A stretch of 64,000 nt of DNA from Beta vulgaris subsp. vulgaris (lineage: Eukaryota; Streptophyta; Magnoliopsida; Caryophyllales; Amaranthaceae), in assembly GCF_026745355.1 (NCBI RefSeq), contig NC_079202.1, positions 32,231,736 through 32,295,735 of the forward strand, read 5' to 3'. The notes under the pieces were generated by a model. That model was not told where the DNA came from, made no database searches, and saw only the letters and a list, made by a program, of their open reading frames with translations. This document shows, one piece after another, positions 32,801-45,624 of this stretch (position 1 is the first letter of the stretch; each line of letters starts with the position of its first letter). Both the position numbers and the translations under genes were made by a program.

Positions 32801-33011
32801 CTCCTTTTAATTAAGTGGGGTAGAATGCGATATAGTTTCGCGCTTCTACTATAATTATTGCATTTTATCATATTTTTGAGTCATTATATGCCTTTTAGAC
32901 ATGAGAATTTGATCAGAAACTATAGTTTTGAATTTTAATCCATTTTTGGAAAGTGATTATGGCTTTTTGTCTTAAGTTTTGAGGTCGAAACTTCTTTTAA
33001 GAGGGTTAGAA

Positions 33012-33432
33012 TGTGACACCCCATATTTTAAGTATTTATTTAAATAATTAAATATTTATTTTATATTTGTTTTCTAAAATAAATATTTTAAGCAAAGGGT
33101 ATTTTATTGTTTTCACTGATTTTAAATTATTTTGGCGGGAATATGATGCCAAAATTGGATTGGTTAAACTTTGGGTATTAAATCCTAGTAAAAAAAAATT
33201 CAGAAAACAAAAAAAAAAAATTTTTTTTGGGCCATATATTCCTACGGGATTTTATGGTGATTAAAGGGTGTTTTGTTTTCCTATAACTTCCAAATTTATG
33301 ACAGAGGTTACAAATCTTGGTTTAATCTCTTAATTTATGGTGAAGATTACAAACTATTTAATTTTGGAAATTAAGTACTACCTATTCTACTCCTATAAAT
33401 ACCCGATACCTTAAGCCATCTCTTTCACACAA
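33012..33432 (+). repeat. First part of a Tekay-like LTR, split by a nested element
   Basis: The LTR starts TGTGACACCCCATATT after the purine run AAGAGGGTTAGAA. It is cut at 33432 by the minus-strand element; its continuation is at 43145. The last five bases, CACAA (33428-33432), are the TSD copy. Confidence 0.9.
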
Positions 33433-34640
33433 TGTAACACCCCCAAATTAATCGCTTTTAAATAAGTAATTTAGTAAATAATACTTGAGTAATTTAGGAG
33501 TATTACCGCCACGTGACTAACACGCTTTCGGCAACCAACTACTAACTAACAAAATAACTTGTAGCGGAAGACTTTAACAAAAAATAATAATATTTCTTTA
33601 TTAATAAAATTAATATTGTCTCAATACTCAAAATAAATGAAACACTCTAATCCAAGTGAATATCCCCTTCCTAGTATGCTCCCACGCACATTCAAAATTC
33701 ACCTGCAAAACTACTTACCGAAAATGTAAACAGGGCAAAGCCAAATAGGAAAAAGAAAATACACGTCAGTATAAAACTGAGTATGAAATGTACAAGATAA
33801 GTAACACATTTGTTGGTTCGTAGTAATTTTTCACGATCTACCACTCCATCACCAATAATTCAAGAATAACTCTTTAAAAATAAACTATTTTCAAACACTT
33901 AATAATAATTCAAGAGTAACATTTTGAAGAACAAACTCTTTCCAAACACTTCAATAATAATTCAAGAATAACATTTTAAGAACAAACCCTTTCCAAAAAC
34001 TTGAATAATAATTCAACAATAACCTTTTAAGAACAAACTCTTTCCAAAAAACTTGGATTAAAAATAATCCTAAAAATCATTCCTCTTCTTATCTCTCCTT
34101 CTATTTTGGTAAGTGTGAACACCCTCCCAAGCTAGTCAACCCATCACGGAGCTATATCAAGAGTTAACTATAATTGCCAACAAGTGGACTTGGAATCCCT
34201 TGATTTAATCAAGCGGAAATAATAATCATATGACTTGTAAGTCATGAATAAACCTCCTTTCCTAGTCTTAACTTATTCTTATACTTGAGCTTTCTCATAA
34301 CCAACCAATAAGTAATTTATCACATGAAGTTAATCATGAATTTAAACATGAATGACCTATCATGAGCATAATATTTTTTAGTAAGAAATATGAAAATATT
34401 TTTCTTAAACTAAAGAAAATTGAAACTTGAATAAGAAATATAAAACTAGAATAGATAGAAAGAGAAAGAAGAACTTTGAAGTAAGAGAGTATGTTCTTCA
34501 AAGTTTTTGTATGGAAAAGATGGCTTAAGGTATGGGGTATTTATAGGAGTAGAATAGATCGTATCTTATTTCAAAAATTAAATAGTTTGTAACCTTCACC
34601 ATATATTAGGAGATTAAACCAAGATTTGTAACCTCCATCA
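33433..34640 (-). repeat. 3' LTR of the nested Tekay-like element (5' end deleted)
   Basis: Matches the 5' LTR at 41382-43144 but lacks its first ~500 bp (in LTR orientation). A deletion joins LTR sequence near 34640 straight to the integrase C-terminus, so the end of pol and the LTR start are gone. Confidence 0.85.
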
Positions 34641-35534
34641 TAAGTCTTTCCTTGTAAGTCAAACTATCATCTAATTCAATGGTCTCAGGTTGCAGCGCAT
34701 GAGACACATCCGGAATATACTTAGTTAACTGAGATGTATGAAAAACATCATGGACTCGACTTAAATCATTTGGCAAATCCAACTTATATGCAGTTTTTCG
34801 ATCTTCTTTAGCATATGACCCGATATAGTTTGGGCTTAACATTCCCTTCTTCCCAGATCGAATCACCCATTTCATTAGAGATATTTTCAACAATACCTTC
34901 TCCCCACCCTGAAACTCTTCATTCCTTCGTTCAAATAAGCATAACTCTCTTGTCGATCTTGAGCTGCCTTGATCTTTTCTTGAATCACTTTCACCTCTTT
35001 CGCTGTCTCTTCAAGGAACTCGGATCCAAGCACCACGATTTCACTAATATCATTCCACCAGACTGAACTTCTACACTTTCGACCATGTAAAGCCTCAAAC
35101 GGAGCCATAACAATACTTGCATGATGATTGTTGCTGTGGGAAAATTCTATCAAATCTAAGAAATCATCCCACGAACCCTGATACTCCACAACACAAGATC
35201 GCAACATATCTTCTAAAGTCTGAATTGTTCGTTTTGTTTGCCCATCTGTAGCTGGATGAAAAACTGTACTCATTAACAAATTAGTACCCAAAGCCTTGTG
35301 CAAACTCTGCCAGAAGTTGGACAAGAACCGTGAATCACGATCGGAAACAATGTCCTTAGGCACACTATGATATTTCACCACCCGCTTTACATATGCTTTA
35401 GCCAATTGATCCATCGGCCAAGTATTCTTCATAGGTATGAAAGTTGTGGATTTAGTTAAACGATATGCCACTACCCAAATTGTATCATTTCCAGCCTTAG
35501 TTCTTGGTAATGCAGACACACAATCCATTGACAT
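34641..35534 (-). pseudogene. Nested Tekay-like element: integrase core and C-terminus
   Basis: A 215-codon open frame (34887-35534) contains the core: MDCVSALPRTK (first Asp), VSDRDSRF (second Asp) and ATDGQTK where the catalytic Glu is expected, so Lys appears to replace Glu. 34606-34893 continues into the DVFHTSQL region. The chromodomain is deleted. The Lys substitution is a likely late mutation in a dead copy (the sister copy has Glu). Confidence 0.85.
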
Positions 35535-36440
35535 AGAATCCCATTACCAACTCGAAATATCCAGAGGTTGAACCTTCCTTTACGGCCTCTTGTTCTCAAA
35601 CTTGACCTTTTGGCATGTGAGACACTTGGCCACGAACTCTGCTACCTCTCGCTTCATGTTTGGCCACCAAACATTTGCTTCATGTCCTTACACAACTTAT
35701 CACCACCTGGGTGTACTGAATAAGGTGAGCTATGAGCTTCTTCCAACAATTTCCGCTTCAACTCTTCTCTATTACTTGGTATACACCACCTCCCCTTGAA
35801 TCGAATACTTCCATCATCGGCTATTTGGAAATCCGATACTGACCATCCTGGATCTTCTCTCGAATCTTTTGTAACTTTTCATCTTTTGATTGACTCTCCC
35901 TAATCTTATCATAGATTGAGGGTTGAACTAACAAAGAACCCAACAATTCTTCAACGCCTCCTTCTTCTAGTACCTCCAATGACATTTTCTAAAACTCGAC
36001 ACATAACTGAGTGGGCAACACCATTACATTAACTGAATGACTCGACTTTTGACTCAATGCATCAACAACAACATTAGCTTTCCCTTCATGATACTGGATC
36101 TCCATATCATAATACTTGATCAACTCCAACCACCTCCTCCGCCTCATGTTCAACTCCTTCTGAGTAAAAATATACATTTAACTCTTATGATCCGTGTACA
36201 ACTTACACGCTACCCTATACAAGTAGTATCGCCATATCTTCAAAGCAAATAGTATTGCTGCTAATCAAGATCATGGGTTGGATACTTCACTTCATATGAT
36301 TTTAACTGCCTAGAAGCATAAGTGATGACCTTTCGGTTATGCATCAATACACATCCTAACCCAAATGTCGAAGCATCACTATAAAATCATACTGCTAAGT
36401 TTCAACTAGAGCCAAAATGGGTGTTGTAGTCAATCTTTCC
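35535..36440 (-). pseudogene. Nested Tekay-like element: RNase H end and integrase zinc domain
   Basis: The region is broken into short frames. 35989-36177 keeps [31 protein letters not shown] in part, the RNase H end, and the zinc domain with CQKVK-type cysteines lies around 35590-35660. It provides the uninterrupted version of the Helitron target site (about 36164-36185). Confidence 0.78.
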
Positions 36441-36441
36441 T

Positions 36442-37730
36442 TCAACGCCGAAAAGCTTCCTCACACTCTGGAGTCGAGACAAACTTACATTCTTTCTTCA
36501 TCAGGCTAGTCATTGGTCTCGAGATCTTCGACAAATCCTTTACAAATCTTCGATAGTAACCAGCTAACCCAAGGAAACTCCTTATATCAGACACCATCTT
36601 CGGTGTTGGCCACTCGCGCACTACTGGAATCTTAAAATGATTCACCGAAACTCTCTCCTTTGAGATAACATGTCCTAAAACTGCAACTTTATCCAACCAA
36701 AAACTCACACTTAGAGAGCTTGACGTATGTCTTGTGCTCTCTTAGGGTGGAAAAAACTTCCCTCAAACGCAGCTCATGACTGCTCCTATCCTTCGTATAT
36801 ATCAAAATATCATCTATAAATACAACCACATATTTATCCAAGTCTAGTCTGAAGATTCTATGCATCAAATCCATGAACGCTATAGGTGTGTTGGTCAGAT
36901 CAAACGGCATCAGTGTGAACTCATAATGACCATAACACGTCCTGGATGCAGTCTTCGGAATATCACCCTCAGCAGTCCTCAATTGGCGATAACTTGATCT
37001 CAAATCTATCTTTGAGAAAATCCCCGCTCCTTTCAACTGATCAAATAAATCATCTATTCTCGGAAGCGGATACTTATTCTTGATTGTCACATTGTTCAAC
37101 TCCCAGTAATCAATACACAACGTCAAACTACCATCCTTCTTTTTCACGAACAATACAGGTGCTCCCCAAGGAGACGAACTAGGTCTTATATACCCTTTTT
37201 CCAACAATTCCTCCAACAGAACTTTTAACTCTTTCATCTCAGCTGGAGCCATTCTATATGGAGCCTTTAAAATAGGTCCGGTTCCTCGCATCAAGTCCAC
37301 GGTGAACTCAAGATCCCTAACCTGTAGCACACCCGATATCTCATCAGGAAACTCATATATGACCAGGATCTCCCTATTCTCATCTTCCTTTTCAATCCTC
37401 TGAACTCCATATAAGAATAACGGACACCCCTTCTTCACATAATATTGAGTTCTCATCGTAGACACTATCTTCATTCCCTTCTCCTTACCAAGCTTCCTAT
37501 AAGTTACCCTTTCTTTCTTAGGATCGACTAAGGGGGGCTCACAATCAATCTGAGTCTTGAATCTTCCCAACCAATCCATCCCCAAAACTATATCGAGGTC
37601 TGACAAGTCAAACTCAACTAGGTTGGACAAAAAGTTTACACCAAATATCACAAAAGGTACTTGACTATGCAACCTAGTACAACTAAACATTTCCCCTGAT
37701 GACAATGCAATTTCTAATGAAATAGACATT
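36442..37730 (-). pseudogene. Nested Tekay-like element: protease end and reverse transcriptase
   Basis: Within the 460-codon frame 36689-38071, RT motifs are [46 protein letters not shown] and the catalytic FIDD (near 36800). A frameshift near 36700 moves to 36442-36708, which holds LGHVISKE and IRSFLGLAGYYRRF. One conserved position reads SSYRQLR where GYHQLR is usual. Confidence 0.88.
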
Positions 37731-38310
37731 GGACTGCTTAACTGGAGCTTTTCTACTGAAGTGCTAAAAATAAATGAATGAGATGCTCCTGAATCAAATA
37801 GCACTTTGACAGACAGAGAATTAATGAAAACGGTTCCAACTACTACCTTAGAAACATTCTGAGCCTCACGACGGTTCATGACGAAAACTCTGCCTTTAGA
37901 CTGATTCCTCATCCCTGGTTTAACACCAGCATTGAAAGAAGCTAACTTCTGTTGATCATTCTGAGGGGCCTTAGTACTCAGATCAAGTTTTACTGTAGGT
38001 TCTCCACCAGCTTTTCTAAAGCACTCGTACTCCCGTTGTCCCAATTTCTGACAATAATGGCATGTCACCAAGTTGCCTTGACAATCCTTTCCACGGTATT
38101 TCTTATCACACCTTTTGCAGAAAAAAGTTCTCTCAACTTTCTTACCTTGCTTCCCATTAGGCTTCCGAATAGGGTACCTATTGCCTTTCTCGGTTTGGTT
38201 AAATCTACCATTGGGCTTAGGCTTCTTATCTCCACTTTGTTGGTTCCCATTGTTGTTATACTTCCTCTTTTTTTCGAGAGGAGGTCTCTACAAGCTCTCT
38301 CCCTTTAATT
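37500..38310 (-). pseudogene. Nested Tekay-like element: zinc knuckles and aspartic protease
   Basis: The frame upstream of RT carries [12 protein letters not shown] (catalytic Asp) and LGMDWL. Upstream, [14 protein letters not shown] forms a zinc knuckle; a preceding CKRC-type pair (about 38100-38120) is in another frame. The gag and protease regions are separated by at least one frame change near 38070. Confidence 0.85.
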
Positions 38311-38936
38311 CCATATAACTAAGCAGCTCTACCATAAATTTCATCAAGAGTCTCAAAAGTGACTCCTCCTTTACTTTGGAGAGTTAAGGTTAACCCTTGC
38401 TCAAACCTTTGGGCCTTCAAAGTCTCAGATGGTACTACCTCAGGTGCGAACCTCATTAACTCCAAAAATTTGCTATAATACTCATTAACAGACATAGTCC
38501 CCATCCTCAGATTGGTGAACTCCATAGCCTTTGGCTTCCTTAAGTACGCAGGATAAAACTTAGTCCTCAAGGCATCTTTAAACTCGTCCCACCCAAAGTT
38601 CGGATCCTCTAAAATCTCATCTTTTCTTTGTTTCCACCATAGGTCTGCCTCATCTCTCAAGTAATAAACAACATTATTAACTCAAAGGGTTTTGGGGCAC
38701 GCTATGGCATCAAAAAGCTTATCAAATTCTCGGTTCCAGTTTTCTAAGCTAGTTGGATCCTCTTTCCCATGGTAAGTCGGAGGTTTGACAGCTGCTACCC
38801 TCTTAAAGACCTCACCAAAACTATCAGTCTCACTCTGCTTGGTTTCTTGATTAGCTATCACTTGAGTGATGTTTTCAGTTATCTTTGCTAACCTTTTAAT
38901 CATAAAACTCATACTCTTTCTCCTTCTTTCTGCCAT
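38311..38936 (-). pseudogene. Nested Tekay-like element: gag
   Basis: 38682-38936 starts MAERRRKSMS and covers the N-terminus through YHGKEDPTSLENWNREFD. 38319-38660 continues the capsid domain (RDEADLWWKQRKDEI, FRTKFYPAYLR-like, EQGLTLTLQ). A stop near 38680 separates them. The same ATG is used by the gag at 45411. Confidence 0.86.
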
Positions 38937-39349
38937 TCTGTTCGATATAAGGGTGTTTGAGGATCAATCTCAACTAACATTCATAGAATAGTTGTGTAAC
39001 TACCAAACAATTCAATAAGCATGTAAGTATAACTAGTTCAAAACATAGCAATCACATGATTCATATATCATGGCCAAATATTAGACCTTATACATAACAA
39101 CTACTAAAATATTTGAGTGTATCAAAATATTCTTAAGACAATTGAGTCGATTCATGGCCAAAACAAAATTATATATGTCTAAGTTACTGAAGACTTCAAA
39201 CTTTGGTATGTAGTCTGTCTTAATAACATTCTCTAACTCATCAATGGTCATATAATCAGACTGGCCTCAGTATTTTCGAGAGGTAAAAAAAATACACATA
39301 GTACTACTATTTGCTCGCCAATATAGCATGACTCCTTGCTTATCCCATA
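38937..39349 (-). other. Leader (5' UTR) of the nested element, gag-proximal part
   Basis: Non-coding. It matches the leader of the + strand copy at 44986-45410 in reverse, which supports its identity. Confidence 0.75.
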
Positions 39350-40850
39350 CACTAGTAGAATAAATTATTATTGTTGCGGTCACTAAATGGCCTATTGCGG
39401 CGGTTTTGGTAGTGCAGCAATTAAGGGGGCATCAATAGGTAATAAATATATTGTTGCGGTTTTGAAACGCAACTATATTTGAACATATTGCTGCAGTTTC
39501 CGGGTAAAACCGCATCAATATATATATTTTATATCAGATTCATAAAGTATTGTTGCGGTTTCTAGGGAAAACCGGAGCAATATACTAAATTTAATAATAA
39601 AAAATAGACATATTGCTGCGGTTTCTTGGGAAAATTGCAACAATAGGTACAGGTGTAAGAATTTTATTTTATTTTTTTGCAGTTTGCCATTAAATTCGAA
39701 AGATAAAAAAATTCAAAAAAATCAAAAACTTCTACCATAAAATGAAATGAAACTAACAAATTAAAGAGGAAAACAACAATAAGAAAACTGAACCAAAAAA
39801 ACGAAAATGAAACTAATGAAGAAAAAAAATCTGAGATACAGAAGAATTACAAACGAAAATGAGATAACTATATATAACAAACAAATCTGAAACAATAAAA
39901 ACAAAAAAAAAATCCCATCAGCAACACTCAACTAAAATATCAACCTCTACAAAATTTAAGTAAAAAATAAAAAATAAAGAAAGCAAAAGAAGTACAAAAT
40001 AAAATATCCGCGCAGCGAACAAAATCACCGACAACCAAAAAACAAAAATAAAATATCCGCGCAGTTTGTCGCACAAACAAAATCGTCGTCAACCAACGTC
40101 GCAGCAAATAAAATCACCGGCAACCAACTGTCGTTGAAAATCGTCGAGATCTGAAAATCCAACCAAGACTTCGTCGCATAGACAAAATCGATTTATATAG
40201 AGGACCACCCGAGTCTAGATCTGAAAATCCGCGCAGTTTGTCGCACAAATAAAATCAAACGCCACGAAATCGAATGCGTGAAAGGAGACCGAATGCCGGC
40301 ACAAAATCGAATGTGTGGATTGTGGAGAGAGATGTGAAAGAAAACTGATGAGAGGGAGAGGAAGAGGCGTGAAAGAAAATTGATGAGGGGGAGAGGAAGA
40401 GGCGTGAGGCTGAACTGATGAGAGGCGTTGAAAGAAATTGATGAGCGGGAGAGGGAGAGGCGTGGAAGAATAAGAGAGAAAGGGAGAGGCGTGAGGCTGA
40501 ACTGATGAGAGGGAGAAGAGTGAAATGAGGCTGAAACCCTAAATGAATCCTTTTTATATTAATTTAAAAGCCTATTGCTGCGGTTTTTGATAGGAACCAC
40601 AACAATAGGTCCAAATAATATTTTTTAATATTATTTTAATATATTGTTGCGGTTTCTGTCAAAAATCGCAGCAATATGTTTGGTCAAATGATAAAAAAAA
40701 AATTCAAAAAATTTACTCTAAAACCATAATGTTGCGGTTTTCGGCAAAAACCGCAACAATATGGTTATTTTATATTTTTCTTTTTCTTTTTACGTGATAT
40801 ATTGATGCGTAAGGTTAAAACCACAGCAATAAACTATTATTCTACTAGTG
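39350..40850. mobile_element. Non-autonomous CACTA transposon, 1501 bp (TSD ATA)
   Basis: Both ends read CACTAGTAGAATAA (one reversed). It is flanked by ATA at 39347-39349 and 40851-40853. Subterminal motifs TATTG(T/C)TGCGGTTT and complements recur about ten times within ~250 bp of either end. The middle is A-rich and has no transposase. The empty site is seen in the sister leader at about 44990-45010. Confidence 0.92.
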
Positions 40851-41381
40851 ATACATAGGGAATAACATAAACTTTTTCCTCAACTTCCAACAACAATCAT
40901 ATAAAAATAAAAAGAATTGAAATATTACAAGAACATCATAAAAGTAATATTAATATATGTTAACTAAAAAAAATATGGTTCAAGATTTGTACTAAATACA
41001 CCACTATGGCTTAAAATATTTATTTCAAAAATTTTATAGTGTACTTGATTTCAAGATATAGAATAGCCAAGGTAACTATAGCTCCCAGGTAAGGAAGTTA
41101 CCCACAGCGTCGGAGAGAACCTTCCTAATCCTAGACAGAGTTGTCACTCCAACATATCTACACCCTTCATCTTTTCCAAGTAAAAGAATATAAATATATA
41201 TACCTTTTTGTGGCATTAGCAAGTTGCATCTATACAAATCGTCAAAAAGAAAACAATTAAGCTTAACAAAAAAAAAAAATAGAATGCAAATGCAAAACTC
41301 TATGTACCCATCTTATGTCTACCCATCAATTTTAATGTTTGACTTTTTTTCTTTTTAAGACCTGAAAAACTAATACCACTT
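40851..41381 (-). other. Leader of the nested element, PBS-proximal part
   Basis: Non-coding leader matching 44467-44990 in reverse. A degenerate PBS (minus-strand TGGTATTAG) lies at 41370-41378, just inside the LTR. Confidence 0.75.
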
Positions 41382-43144
41382 TCTAACACCCCCAAATTAC
41401 TCGCTTTTAAATAAATAATTCAGTAAATGATATTTGAGTAATTTAGAAGTATTACCGCCACTTGATTAACACACTTTCGGCAACCAACTACTAAATAACA
41501 AAACAATTTGCAGCGGAAGACTTTAACCAAAAATAATAATACTTCTTTATTAATAAGATTAATATTGTCTCAATACTCAAATAAATGAATCACTCTAATC
41601 TAGGTGAAGATCCCCTTCCTAGTATTCTCCCATGCACAACCAAAATTCACCAGCAAAACTGCTTACCAAAAAGGTAAACAGGGCAAAGCCAAATAGGAAA
41701 AAGAAAATATGCGTCAGTATAAAACTGAGTATGAAATGTATTATATAAGTAACACATTTGTTAGTTCGTAACAATTTTTCATTTCGAAAACTCCATCACC
41801 AATAATTCAGGAATAACTCTTTAAGAATAAACTATTTTCAAACACTTAATAATAATTCAAGAATAATATTTTAAGAACAAACTCTTTCCAAACACTTGAA
41901 TAATAATTCAAGAATAACATTTTAAGAACAAACCCTTTCCAAACACTTGAATAATAATTCAAGAATAACTTTTAAGAACAAACTATTTCCAAACAACTTG
42001 AATTAAAAATAATCCTAAAAATAATTCCTCTTTTATTTTGCTAAGTGTGCACACCCCCCCAAGCTAGTCATCCCATCACGGAGCTATATCAAGGGGTAAC
42101 TATAATGGCCAAAAAGTGGACTAGAAATATCTTGATATTAATCAAGCGGAAATAATAATAATATAACGTGTAAGTCATGAATAAACCTCCTTTCCTCATA
42201 AACAACTTTTTGAACACTCAAAGTTCATAAAAACCAATCAACCTTTCCTTGTAAAAATAATTTAATTTTCCAAAAAGGATAACAAAACTTCTATATAAAA
42301 ATGATTGATAAAATCATTCCTTCTTTTCACATCCAAGAGTGAATAATAAAATATTGTAACCATTTCAAACCAAATTTGTAAACCAATCCAACCATTAAAT
42401 CAATAAACATCTTTATCACATAAAACCATATTTCAAAAGATCTAGCTACATAACGTACCTTGATCTTGCACAAAAATATACTAGTATCTTCACTTATTCT
42501 TATACTTCAGCTTTCTCATAACCAACCAATAAGTAAATTACCACATGAACTTAATCATGAATATAAACATGAATGACATATCCTGAGCATAATATTTTTG
42601 AGTAAGAAATATATAAATATTTTCCTTGAACCAAAGAAAATTGAAACTTGTATAAGAAATATAAAACTAGAATAGATAGGAAGAGAAAGAAGAACTTTGA
42701 AGTAAGAGAATATGTATTCTTCAACGTTTTTGTGTGGAAAAGATGGCTTAAGGTACGGGATATTCATAGGAGTATAATAGGTAGTACTTTATTTCAAAAA
42801 TTAAATAGTTGGTAACCTTCACCATAAATTAGTAGATTAAACCAAGATTTTTAACCGCCATCATAAATTTGGAAATTATAGGAAAACAAAACTCTATCCA
42901 ATCACCATAAAATCCCGTAGGAATATATGGCCCCCAAATTTTATTTTTATTTTTTTTTGCTTTTCTGAATTTTTTTTACTAGGATTTAATACCAAAAGCT
43001 TAATAAATCCAATTTTGGCGCCATATTCCCGCGAAAATAATTTAAAACCAGTGAAAAAACTAAAATATCCTTCGCTTAAAATATTTATTTTAGAAGATAA
43101 ATATTTATATATATTAATATATACTAAAAATATGGGGTATTACA
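41382..43144 (-). repeat. Complete 5' LTR of the nested Tekay-like element, 1763 bp
   Basis: On the minus strand it starts TGTAATACCCC and ends GGGTGTTAGA, where the last bases are mutated from the TGTTACA seen in the sister LTR. It faces the + strand half-LTR at 43145-44454, forming a large inverted repeat. Confidence 0.9.
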
Positions 43145-44454
43145 CACAAAAACTTTGAAAAATCTATACTCTCTTACTTCAAAGTTCTTCTTTCTCTTCC
43201 TATCTATTCTAGTTTTATATTTCTTATTCAAGTTCAGATTTTTTTTGGTTTAAGAAAAATATTTTCATATTTCTTACTCAAAAATATTATGCTCATGATA
43301 GATCATACATGTTTAAATTCATGATTAACTTCATGTGATAAATTACTTATTGGTTGGTTATGAGAAAGCTCAAGCATAAAAGTAAGTGAAGATACTAGTA
43401 TATTTGTTGTACAACATCAAGGTACGTTATGTAGCTAGATCTTTTGAAATGTGGTTTTATGTGATAAAGTTGTTAATTGATTTACTGGTTATTGGTTTAG
43501 AAATTTGATTGAAAATGGTTACAATATTTTATTATTCACTCTTGGTAGTGAAAAGAAGGGATGATTTTATCAATCATTTTTATATATAGTAGTTTTGTGA
43601 TCCTTTATGGAAAATTAAATTATTTTTACAAGAAAAGGTTGATTGGTTTTTATGAACTTTGAATGTTCAAAAAAATATTTATGAGGAAAAAGGAGGTTTA
43701 TTCATGACTTACAAGTCATATTATTATTATATTTGCTTGATCAATCAAGAGCTTCAAAGTCCACTTGTCGGCAATTATAGTTATCTCTTGATATAGCTCC
43801 GTGTTGAGATGACTAGCTTGGGGGGTGTGCACGCTTAGCAAAATAGAAGGGAAGATAAGAAGAGGAATTATTTTCAAGATTATTTTAAATCCAAGTTGTT
43901 TGGAAGGAGTTTGTTCTTAAAACGTTATTGTTGAATTATTATTCAAGTGTTTGGAAAGAGTTTATTCTTAAAATGTTGTTCTAGAATTATTATTCAAGTG
44001 TTTGGAAATATTTTGTTCTTAAAAGGTTATTCTTGAATCATTATCAAAGTGTTTGGAAATATTTTGTTCTTAAATGAAAAATATTGCGAACTAACAAATG
44101 TGTTACTTATCTAGTACATTAATTTCGTACTCAGTTTATACTGATGCGTATTTTCTTTTTCCTATTTGGCTTAGCCCTGTTTACCTTTTTGGTAAGCAGT
44201 TTTGCCGGTGAATTTTTGGATATGCAAGGGAGTATATTAGGGTGTTTTATTTATATTAAGTTTTGAGACAATATTTACTTTTATTAATAATAAGTATTAT
44301 TATTTTTGGTTAAAGTCTTCCGCTGCAATTTATTTTGTTAGTTAGTAGTTGGTTGCCGAAAGCGTGTTAGTCACGTGGCGGTAATACTCCAAAATTATAC
44401 AAATATTATTTAGTAAATTATTTAGTTAAAAGCGATTAATTTGGAGGTGTTACA
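43145..44454 (+). repeat. Second part of the split Tekay-like LTR
   Basis: Continues exactly where 33432 stops once the nested element and one CACAA copy are removed. It ends in GGTGTTACA. Together the parts make an LTR of about 1.73 kb, close to the 1763 bp of the intact relative. Confidence 0.9.
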
Positions 44455-44457
44455 AAG

Positions 44458-44466
44458 TGGTATCAG
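44458..44466 (+). promoter_or_regulatory. Primer-binding site after the split LTR
   Basis: TGGTATCAG, three bases after the LTR end, matches the first nine bases of the initiator Met tRNA PBS; the match stops there. Confidence 0.7.
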
Positions 44467-45410
44467 TTTTTCAGGTCTTGAAAAGATCAAAGTTGAACAT
44501 TAGAATTGATGGGTAGACATAAGATGGGTATAGAGTTTTGTATTTGCATTAAATTATTTTTGTTAAGTTTAATTGTTTTCTTTTTGGTGATTTTTATAGA
44601 TGCATCTTGCTAGTGCCACAAAAAGGTGTGTGTGTATATTATATATATATGTATGTATACTTATATTTATTTATTTTTTTTGGAAAGATGAAGGGTGTAG
44701 ATATGTTGGGGTGACAAGCTCTGTCTAGGATTAGGAAGGCTCTCCCCGACGCTGTGGGTAATTTCTTACTTGGGAGTTATAATCACCTTGGCTATTCTAT
44801 ATCTTGAATCAAGTACACTTGAAAATTTTTGAAATAAATATTTTAAGCCATAGTGGTGCATCTAGTACAAATCTCGAACTATTTTTAGTTATTATATATT
44901 AGTATTACTGTTATGATGTTCTTGTAATATCTCAATTCTTCTTACTTTTATGTGATTATTGTTGCAAGTAGAGGAAAAAGTTTATAATATTCCTTATGTA
45001 TGGAATAAGCAAGGAGTCATGCTGCATTGGCGAGCAAATAGTAGTATTATGTGTATGTTTTTTTTACCTCTCGAGAATACTCAGACCAATTGGATTATAC
45101 GGCCATTGATGAGTTGAAGAATGTTATCAAGACAAACTACCAGAGTTTGAACTCTTCAATAACCTTGACATATATATTTTTGTTTTGGCCGTGAAGTGGC
45201 CTAATTGTCTTATGAATATTTTGATACACTTAATATATGTTAGTAGTTGTTATGTTTAAGGCCTAATATTTGGTCATGATATATGAAGTATGTGATTGCT
45301 ATGTTTTGAACTAGTTATACTTACATGTTTATTGAATTGTTTGGTAGTTACACAACTATTCTATGAATGTTAGTTGAGATTTATCCTTAAACACCCTTAT
45401 ATCTAGCAGA
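44467..45410 (+). other. Leader of the Tekay-like gag
   Basis: Non-coding. It contains short TA repeats near 44640 and is homologous to 38937-39349 plus 40851-41369 in reverse, without the CACTA insertion. Confidence 0.75.
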
Positions 45411-45624
45411 ATGACAGAAAGAAGGAGAAAGAGTATGAGTTCTATAGTTAGAAGGCTAGCAAAGATAACTGAAAACATCACTCATGTGATAGCTAATCAA
45501 GAAACCAAGTAGAGTGAGCGATAGTTTTGGTGAGGTCTTTAAGAGGGTAACATCAGTCAAACCTTCGACTTACCATGGGAAAGAGGACCCAGCTAGCTTA
45601 GAAAACTGGATCCGGGAATTCGAT
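45411..45624 (+). pseudogene. Start of Tekay-like gag, truncated
   Basis: Starts MTERRRKSMS, then a TAG after about 30 codons. Frame 45514-45624 has FGEVFKRV and YHGKEDPASLENWIREFD. It is cut at about 45624 by an unrelated gypsy fragment on the opposite strand. Confidence 0.83.

Larger units (their letters stand above)
33433..43144 (-). mobile_element. Tekay-like chromovirus inserted in an LTR (TSD CACAA)
   Basis: The 9712-bp element is bounded by LTR ends TGTAACACCCC (left, reversed) and GGGGTATTACA (right, reversed), and flanked by CACAA at 33428-33432 and 43145-43149. In order on the minus strand: 5' LTR (41382-43144), PBS, long leader with a CACTA insertion, gag, protease, RT, RNase H, integrase, then a 3' LTR missing its first part (33433-34640). 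It is the youngest large insertion in this cluster, since both its ends and TSD are intact. It is nevertheless degraded. Confidence 0.92.
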
